In this document: positions 58,518 through 64,000 of the stretch, piece by piece
How the letters are laid out: every line of letters begins with the position of its first letter
Numbering within the stretch: the stretch's first letter is position 1
Origin: Bradyrhizobium diazoefficiens
GTDB taxonomy: Bacteria; Pseudomonadota; Alphaproteobacteria; Rhizobiales; Xanthobacteraceae
Direction of reading: 5' to 3'
Assembly: GCF_016612535.1 (NCBI RefSeq)
Contig: NZ_JAENXS010000002.1
Span: forward strand, 1,364,001 to 1,428,000
DNA: 64,000 nucleotides
The notes under the pieces: model-generated
What the model saw: the letters and a program-made list of their open reading frames with translations, nothing else
Told to the model about the DNA's origin: nothing
Databases searched by the model: none
Made by a program: the position numbers and the translations under genes

Positions 58518-58810
58518 CAGCGAGTTCCTGATTTTTTTGCAGATTTCTTGGGCAGATTTCTCTTCAGGGGCGTGCCGGCCCGCGCAGCATAACGCGGCCC
58601 CGCACCGTTTTTCCAGCCAAGCAGTTTTCATGCCGTCCGCCCCGTTCAGCGGAACTGAGAAGCACCTGATACGTCATGTCATATGTCGCACCAGTTGTTC
58701 GAACCGACAAGTCGCTCCATTCGAGCTACAAGCACGCGGAGCATCTCTCCTCGCCTCGGTTGATAACTGCGCCCTCTCTCTCCTCCCCAATCCTCTCCGG
58801 AGCCTCACGA

Positions 58811-59944
58811 ATGACATCAGCCGACCGGCCGGCGACGCGGCTCGCCACCCGCCTCTCGTTCCTGGTCGCCGGCTTCGGCATCGCCTGCTGGGCGCCGCTG
58901 GTGCCGTTCGCGAAGGAGCGGCTCGCGGTCGATGACGCGGTCCTTGGCTTGCTGCTGCTCAGCCTCGGCATCGGCTCGGTCGTCGCGATGCTCGCGACCG
59001 GCATTTTGAGCGCACGCCACGGCACCAAGCCGATCATCATCGCAGGCGGGATCGGCCTCGCATTGGTCTTGCCTCTGCTGGTCATGGCCGGCACGCCTGT
59101 GACATTGGCGATTGCCTTGCTCGCATTCGGCGCTGCGCTCGGCTCCATCGACGTCGCCATGAACATCCATGCCGTCGACGTCGAACGCGCGGCAGGACAA
59201 CCGCTGATGTCGGGCTTTCACGCGCTCTTCAGCATTGGCGGCTTCGCCGGATCGGCGGTGATGACGGCGCTGTTGTCGTTTCATCTTGGTCCGCTCGCAT
59301 GCGCATTGATCTGCTCCGCACTGATGCTGATCGCGATGGGGCTTGCCTGGCCGCGCCTGCTGCGTTCGGCAAAGGCGCAGGAGGGACCGCTGTTCGTGCT
59401 GCCGCATGGCATCGTGCTGCTGCTGGCGCTGCTGGCGGCCATCACCTTTCTGATCGAAGGCGCGATGCTCGATTGGGGCGCACTGCTCGTCATCGGCACG
59501 GGTCTCGTCAGCGAGACCCAGGGCGGGATCGGTTACATCGTGTTCTCGATCGCGATGACCGCCGGGCGGCTTGGCGGCGACGCCGTCGTGGCGCGTCTCG
59601 GCGATCGCACAACGCTGGTCGGTGGAAGCCTGCTTGCCGTCGCAGGCCTTGCTGTGTTGCTGCTCGCGCCGAGCGCGGCCATTGCCATCGCCGGTTTCCT
59701 GCTCATCGGCCTTGGCGCGTCGAACCTCGTGCCGGTGCTGTTTCGCCGCGCCGCCAGGCAGACCGCGATGCCCACCGGCCTCGCGGTAGCGTCAATCACC
59801 ACTGCCGGCTATGCCGGCATTCTGGTCGGCCCCGCCGGCATCGGTTTTGTCGCCCACGCCGCCGGCCTGCCTATGGCGTTCTGGATGCTCGCGGCGCTGA
59901 TGTGCCTGGTCACGCTGTCCGCGCGCGCCGTGACCACAAAATAG
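58811..59944 (+). CDS. MFS transporter (YbjJ-like)
   Basis: A 377-residue major facilitator with about eleven to twelve helices. The start at 58811 (MTSADRPATRLATRLSFLVA) fits the first helix; the upstream extension of the frame is non-coding. Motifs GILSARHGTKPIIIAGG (loop 2-3) and GDAVVARLGDRTTLVGG (loop 8-9) are MFS signatures. Divergent from the carbamoylase gene; substrate unknown, possibly amino acid or hydantoin related by position. Confidence 0.8.
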   Translation: MTSADRPATRLATRLSFLVAGFGIACWAPLVPFAKERLAVDDAVLGLLLLSLGIGSVVAMLATGILSARHGTKPIIIAGGIGLALVLPLLVMAGTPVTLAIALLAFGAALGSIDVAMNIHAVDVERAAGQPLMSGFHALFSIGGFAGSAVMTALLSFHLGPLACALICSALMLIAMGLAWPRLLRSAKAQEGPLFVLPHGIVLLLALLAAITFLIEGAMLDWGALLVIGTGLVSETQGGIGYIVFSIAMTAGRLGGDAVVARLGDRTTLVGGSLLAVAGLAVLLLAPSAAIAIAGFLLIGLGASNLVPVLFRRAARQTAMPTGLAVASITTAGYAGILVGPAGIGFVAHAAGLPMAFWMLAALMCLVTLSARAVTTK

Positions 59945-59962
59945 AAAGGCACGTCATGCCGC

Positions 59963-61393
59963 TCAGGTCGCAAATTTCGCTTGCAGACGCCGCCACCCGA
60001 TCGCGATGCCGGTGACGGAGAACACCAGGCCGAGTGCGCAAAGCCCGACGATCAGGACATCGCGCAGACGCCGATGCGCCATGAGGACCGGGAAATCGAG
60101 CGTGTGCAGCGCGCTGTAGGCCCAGCGATAGGCCCGCCGCGAGGCATCCAGTCTTTGCAAGACGCTGCCGTCGGCGCCATCGATGTCGAACCAGAGATCC
60201 CCGCAGCGCGAACGGTAGACGGGCGCCTGGGGAATGATCGACTGAGCGGGATAATCATCGTTATCGGCTAGAACGGACGCTGCGCCGCAGCCTGCCGCAA
60301 GGCGCGTCGTCAGGCTGAGGACGTCCTGCTCAGCCAGGAACGCCATCTGCGGATTACGGCCCGGCTCGCCCGCTTCGGTCAACGTCTGACTGTTGAGGCC
60401 GGTCCGGTCGCGCCGATAGACGCTGCCATTGAAAGCAAACCATTCGACCTCACGCACAGAGGACGGTACGAGCAGCCGATCGAAGGATGAAGTCGCTCGC
60501 CAATCCGGCACAGCGTTTGTCACGCCCGCTTCTGCTGGCGTCAACTGCCCGCGCGAGAACAGCCGGCCGTGATCCATGGAGAGCCAGCCACTGAAAATCC
60601 AGGTCAGCACGAAAACGGTCGATACGAGGCCAATGACGTGATGCAGGGCATGCCAGCCGCGATAGGGCGAAATCCGGCGCCCTCGAATCCTGATCCTGAT
60701 GATTCCAAGCACCGCCCCCAGCACCGCCGCGATCAAGGCCGCCAGCGATAATGTCGAGACCACCTGGTCCCACAGCGACCAGTTGCTCCTGAGGACCGTC
60801 GGGTAGATCCAGTGCAAGACGCTGCCGGCCCAATTCCAGCCGCGCTCGCTGCGGGTCGTATCCAGCACGACCTCGCCGGTGCGCGACGAGACGTAGATTT
60901 CTGTTCCGAGTGTATCGCCGAGAGCAATGCGGAATATAGGCCGGTGTCGATCGAACCCGTTGGATACGCTCCACTGGTCGTAACCGGCGCGTGCAACAAT
61001 CGCGGCGCGTGTGGCATCGAGCCCGCGTCGGTCGGCGTGGGCGCGCGCGATGGCGAGCGCGACATCGGGAACCGTAACCGATGCGTCGTCCCGATCCGAA
61101 GCACGGATCGATCGCGCAATTGACGGCCCCGACACGACATAGACTGGCCCGTCGCTGCGCTGGATCAGGCGAACGCGCGTGACATCCTTCATCCCGCTCG
61201 CAGCCACGGCGTCGGCAACCGGCATAATCGCCGGTCCGCGATCCAGCGGGGCAAGCCCGGCAAAGCGCTCCGCTTCCGTCAGCGACGGAAACGGAACGAA
61301 GTGCATCACGATTCCGCTGGCGAACCACATCGCGAACAGCAAGCAGAACGCGATCCCGAGCCAACGGTGCAGCAGGACAATCACGCTCATCAT
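59963..61393 (-). CDS. PepSY-associated membrane protein
   Basis: A 476-residue protein with four or so transmembrane helices (LHRWLGIAFCLLFAMWFASG at the N-terminus; LSLAALIAAVLGAVLGIIRI; HHVIGLVSTVFVLTWIF; VGLCALGLVFSVTGIAIGW) and a periplasmic PepSY part. Conserved histidines in the helices suggest a haem- or flavin-linked ferric reductase-like role. It follows the TonB receptor gene by 13 bases and is likely co-transcribed, so it would act on the substrate that the receptor imports. Confidence 0.8.
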   Translation of the reverse strand: MMSVIVLLHRWLGIAFCLLFAMWFASGIVMHFVPFPSLTEAERFAGLAPLDRGPAIMPVADAVAASGMKDVTRVRLIQRSDGPVYVVSGPSIARSIRASDRDDASVTVPDVALAIARAHADRRGLDATRAAIVARAGYDQWSVSNGFDRHRPIFRIALGDTLGTEIYVSSRTGEVVLDTTRSERGWNWAGSVLHWIYPTVLRSNWSLWDQVVSTLSLAALIAAVLGAVLGIIRIRIRGRRISPYRGWHALHHVIGLVSTVFVLTWIFSGWLSMDHGRLFSRGQLTPAEAGVTNAVPDWRATSSFDRLLVPSSVREVEWFAFNGSVYRRDRTGLNSQTLTEAGEPGRNPQMAFLAEQDVLSLTTRLAAGCGAASVLADNDDYPAQSIIPQAPVYRSRCGDLWFDIDGADGSVLQRLDASRRAYRWAYSALHTLDFPVLMAHRRLRDVLIVGLCALGLVFSVTGIAIGWRRLQAKFAT

Positions 61394-61406
61394 GTGGTCA
61401 ACGGCC

Positions 61407-63740
61407 CTACCATTTGAACGCCGCGCAGACCTCGTAGGTGCGCGGCGCACCGAGCAGGATCTGATCAGGATAGAACGGATCGCCCCAGATCGCGTAGCGC
61501 TTGTCGGTGAAGTTACGCACCCGGAAGGTCACGCGGGCTTGGTCGATCGCATTGAAGACCATCTTGGGGATGTCGACGAAGGCGTAGACATCGCCGACCG
61601 TATAGGCATTCATCGTGACGGTGTTGGCATCGCTGTTATAGCGGTCGCCGACATGGCGGCCGGTGATGCCGACCTCCACCGGCCACGCCGTAGCGAAGCG
61701 CCAGGACGCGCCGGCATTGGCGACGATGCGCGGCACGTTCGGCGGCGTGTTGCCCGAGAACGAGCCGCCGGCGAAGTCGTAATCGGCGTAGCGCGCATCG
61801 ACATAGGCGATGTTGCCCCACAGACGCAGAGGCTCGATCAGGCGGATTGATCCAGCAAGCTCGACGCCCTTCGATTCCTGCCGTCCCGCAATGTTGAGCG
61901 TCATGCCGCCGGCTGCGGCATAGACGTTCTTGCGCAGGATGTCGTAGGCCGAGAACGACCACTCCGCCCGGTTGTCCCAGAGCACATGTTTGACGCCTGT
62001 CTCATAGGTGCGCGCGGTCGTCAGATCGAGCGGCTGGGTCGGTCCGAGCAGGAAGATATTGTTGGCCGAGATGTCGGCACCGGTCGCGTACTGGCTGAAG
62101 AAGGTCAGGCCGGCTATGGCCTCCCAAGTGTAGCCGATGCGGCCGGTGACCGGTGCCCAGGATCTCGAGAACGGGAAATCGGCCTTCTCTAGGCCGTTGA
62201 CGTCGGTCGAATTGCGGTCGAGCCCAATGTGCTCGACGCGCAGGCCGCCGATCAGCGAGAAGGTGCGCGTCAGCTTCAATCGGTCCTCGAACGACAGCGC
62301 CTCGTTGTCGATACGAGCTGTCTGCTGCTGCGTCGAGAGCAGGCCGTAAAGGCCGCGGTTAGGATCGACCAGGTCAACGGAGTCGGCAGGAAAGTTAGCG
62401 GCGCCGGGCCTGACAAAGTCGAGGTAGCTCGACGACAGCGTCGTGACGAGGCGATTGTCGAAACCTGCGATGTTCGCATCCCAGGTCAGGTCGGTGATGT
62501 TGCCGACCAGGCGCTGGCTGTGCGCCACATAGAAGCGACTGCGATCAACCGTATTCGTCGCCGTGTTGAACGCCTCGACCTCGTTGTTGAACCAGCTGCG
62601 CTCCGCGCCGTAGGCATAGGCCTGGCTCTTCAGCGTCAGATCGGGCGCCAGCTTCAGCTCGAAGCCGCCGCGCAGCCAGACTTCCTGCGCCACGTTGCGA
62701 TTGTCGAGGACATTGTAGTTTGTGTTGAAGGTGCGGTCGTCGATCGTGACCGGCCCGAGATTCGATCCGTTAGAGGCAATATAGGTGCCCGAGATGATAC
62801 CCGCTGTGGCGTGCGCGCCGCTGAAGGCCACCGGCACCAGCGGCGCACCCCAATAGGCTTTGGAGCGGTCCTCGCGATATTCAATTGCACCCCAGACCTT
62901 GAGACCGTTGGAGACGCGGTAGTTGAGCTGGCCAGACACGTCGAGCGTCTTGGTGTTTGTGTCGTCGGCAAAGCCGTTGAGCGAGGAACGGCTGACATCG
63001 AAGCGGTAGTCGAGCCCCTGCACGTTGGTGCTGCCGCCGGATCCGTAATGGGCGCGGAACGAGTTTAGTGAGTCGTACGAGAAGTCCGCCTCGTTCTGGA
63101 CTGGACCCGTGTGCGGCTGCTTGGTGACGAAATTGATCGCGCCGCCCGCGGCGCCTTCGCCGGACATCAGCGAGGCCGGGCCTTTCAAAATTTCCACGGC
63201 TTCGAGATTGGCCGTGTCCATGATCCGCGAGGTCATGTTCTGCGGACCGATCTTGATGCCGTTGTAGAGCGTGTTGATCTGGCTGTTGGTGAAGCCGCGC
63301 ATCGAGAAGGCCGAGGGTTCCGCGGGATTGTCGCCGGCGGTGACGCCGACCGCGCCCTGGGCCACCTCGGAGACGGTGCGATAGCCCTGCTCGCGCATGG
63401 TTTCGGCGGAGATCACCTCCACGGTCGCGGGCGTCTCGCGCACGGTTAAACCGAGGCGCGAGGCGCTTTCGGCGACGGCGTTGCTGTTGAGCGGCGTCGG
63501 CGCCGCGGCGTTCGGCACGACGGGCTTTGGCGCAGCCGGTGCCGCAACAAGCGTGCGGCGGGCGTTTGCCGCGTCCCGGCCGGCCTGTTTGCGGGATTGC
63601 GGGGGCGACACCTCCACGGGCGGCAGAGACTCGCGGGTCTGCTGCGCCAACGCGGCCGGAATATCGACGACGGCGAAGCATGTGAGGGCGGCGGACGCGA
63701 GCAGAAAACGGCGCGATCGCGCAATACGGACGGAAGACAT
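61407..63740 (-). CDS. TonB-dependent outer-membrane receptor
   Basis: A 777-residue TonB-dependent receptor of the siderophore-receptor subfamily. A signal peptide (RRFLLASAALTCFAVVDIPA) precedes a plug domain (about residues 85-210: TVSEVAQGAVGVTAGDNPAE, MRGFTNSQINTLYNGIKIG) and the 22-strand barrel, ending in the aromatic FKW. The N-terminal linker is proline/alanine-rich with no clear TonB box. Although the sequence subfamily suggests ferric siderophores, the cobalamin riboswitch upstream points to a corrinoid-regulated uptake role. Confidence 0.85.
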   Translation of the reverse strand: MSSVRIARSRRFLLASAALTCFAVVDIPAALAQQTRESLPPVEVSPPQSRKQAGRDAANARRTLVAAPAAPKPVVPNAAAPTPLNSNAVAESASRLGLTVRETPATVEVISAETMREQGYRTVSEVAQGAVGVTAGDNPAEPSAFSMRGFTNSQINTLYNGIKIGPQNMTSRIMDTANLEAVEILKGPASLMSGEGAAGGAINFVTKQPHTGPVQNEADFSYDSLNSFRAHYGSGGSTNVQGLDYRFDVSRSSLNGFADDTNTKTLDVSGQLNYRVSNGLKVWGAIEYREDRSKAYWGAPLVPVAFSGAHATAGIISGTYIASNGSNLGPVTIDDRTFNTNYNVLDNRNVAQEVWLRGGFELKLAPDLTLKSQAYAYGAERSWFNNEVEAFNTATNTVDRSRFYVAHSQRLVGNITDLTWDANIAGFDNRLVTTLSSSYLDFVRPGAANFPADSVDLVDPNRGLYGLLSTQQQTARIDNEALSFEDRLKLTRTFSLIGGLRVEHIGLDRNSTDVNGLEKADFPFSRSWAPVTGRIGYTWEAIAGLTFFSQYATGADISANNIFLLGPTQPLDLTTARTYETGVKHVLWDNRAEWSFSAYDILRKNVYAAAGGMTLNIAGRQESKGVELAGSIRLIEPLRLWGNIAYVDARYADYDFAGGSFSGNTPPNVPRIVANAGASWRFATAWPVEVGITGRHVGDRYNSDANTVTMNAYTVGDVYAFVDIPKMVFNAIDQARVTFRVRNFTDKRYAIWGDPFYPDQILLGAPRTYEVCAAFKW

Positions 63741-63753
63741 GGTCCTGGACCTC

Positions 63754-63778
63754 GGTGTGACGTCAGTGGCACGTCACC
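63754..63778 (-). promoter_or_regulatory. Hairpin before the TonB-receptor ribosome site
   Basis: On the minus strand a stem GTGACGT...ACGTCAC (seven pairs, extended by two G-C pairs over a bulge) ends next to the GAGG that precedes the ATG at 63740. It could be the expression platform of the cobalamin riboswitch. Confidence 0.4.
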
Positions 63779-63867
63779 GCGAACCAAGGTCCCATCGTCT
63801 GGCTTGTCAGCCTTCCGAAGAAGCCGAATGTCTGTACTCCCCGACCGACATCTTCGCGTGTGACCAC

Positions 63868-64000
63868 GGCTGACGGCAGGTCTCCTGGCTCGCGGGTCGT
63901 GACCGCTTCGTCGCCTTCCCGGGGACCGAGGACCCAGTGGCTTGTGACGAAGGATTCACCGCTTACAGTTGCGGGGGCAGCTACGGCATTGGGGACAACG
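63868..64000 (-). promoter_or_regulatory. Cobalamin riboswitch (5' end cut by window)
   Basis: Minus strand reads from the window edge GCTGCCCCCGCAACTGTAAG, then GCCACTGGG, GGGAAGGCG and finally GAGCCAGGAGACCTGCC (63891-63875). These are the ordered core elements of the AdoCbl riboswitch. The first helices (including the P1 5' strand) lie beyond base 64000. It sits about 130 bases before the TonB-receptor start and would repress it when B12 is plentiful. Confidence 0.9.

Noticed and set aside
61407..63740. Reading the TonB receptor simply as a siderophore receptor
   Set aside because: The cobalamin riboswitch upstream makes an iron-only role doubtful, so the product name is kept general.

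Overview
The window is a GC-rich chromosomal segment that reads as an alphaproteobacterium of the Bradyrhizobium type. This genus call is an inference from the overall protein style, the dense GGAAC-N16/17-xxTT promoter motifs of the EcfG general-stress type, and a dispersed repeat that I recall from Bradyrhizobium genomes. No rRNA, tRNA, CRISPR array, insertion sequence or prophage gene was seen.

Layout. 1-4680 is the 3' part of a hydrogenase-4/complex-I-like membrane operon (hyfC' E F G I). Its large subunit has lost the NiFe-binding cysteines, so it is an energy-converting-hydrogenase-related complex and not a hydrogenase. 4820-6123 is an AT-richer patch with an XRE regulator and a spermidine-synthase-like methyltransferase. 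6217-10351 (minus) is a three-gene molybdenum hydroxylase with a tri-haem cytochrome c. 10640-17287 holds small stress-type genes: DUF72, a cysteine-rich copper-storage-like protein, a CDF transporter, a flavodoxin-fold protein, a CBS protein, small secreted proteins and a hemerythrin. 17447-20091 is a cytochrome c plus a large secreted mono-haem/propeller protein. 20369-22523 is an MDR oxidoreductase with an oxalate-decarboxylase-like bicupin.

22897-34744 is a complete alternative electron transport module: a SCO protein, alternative complex III (actA-F, minus strand) and, divergent from it, a caa3-type A2-family cytochrome oxidase (plus strand). 34748-38483 (minus) is a GMC/gluconate-dehydrogenase-like trimer with a tri-haem cytochrome. 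38596-43178 contains small proteins, a DUF296 protein, a YdeP-type molybdoenzyme and FdhD. 43206-52954 carries carbon-overflow genes: a D-lactate-dehydrogenase-like flavo-FeS protein, a pyruvate-oxidase-like TPP enzyme, an SDR, a GH15 glucoamylase-like protein and an LldD-like FMN enzyme. 53449-56054 is a decayed zone with repeat copies and gene remnants around msrA and an OsmC gene. 56055-59944 has a D-hydantoinase/N-carbamoylase pair and an MFS exporter. 59963-64000 has a PepSY protein and a TonB receptor behind a cobalamin riboswitch that runs off the window edge.

How it fits together. Sixteen GGAAC-N16/17-(C/G/T)(G/A)TT-like sites lie directly upstream of operons between 14 and 53 kb, three of them exact GGAAC-N16-CGTT, and several form back-to-back divergent pairs. 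I infer that most of the central 40 kb is a general-stress regulon island. It would couple periplasmic dehydrogenases (GMC, Mo-hydroxylase, LldD-like), c-type cytochromes, alternative complex III and an A2-type caa3 oxidase, with carbon overflow and repair enzymes alongside.
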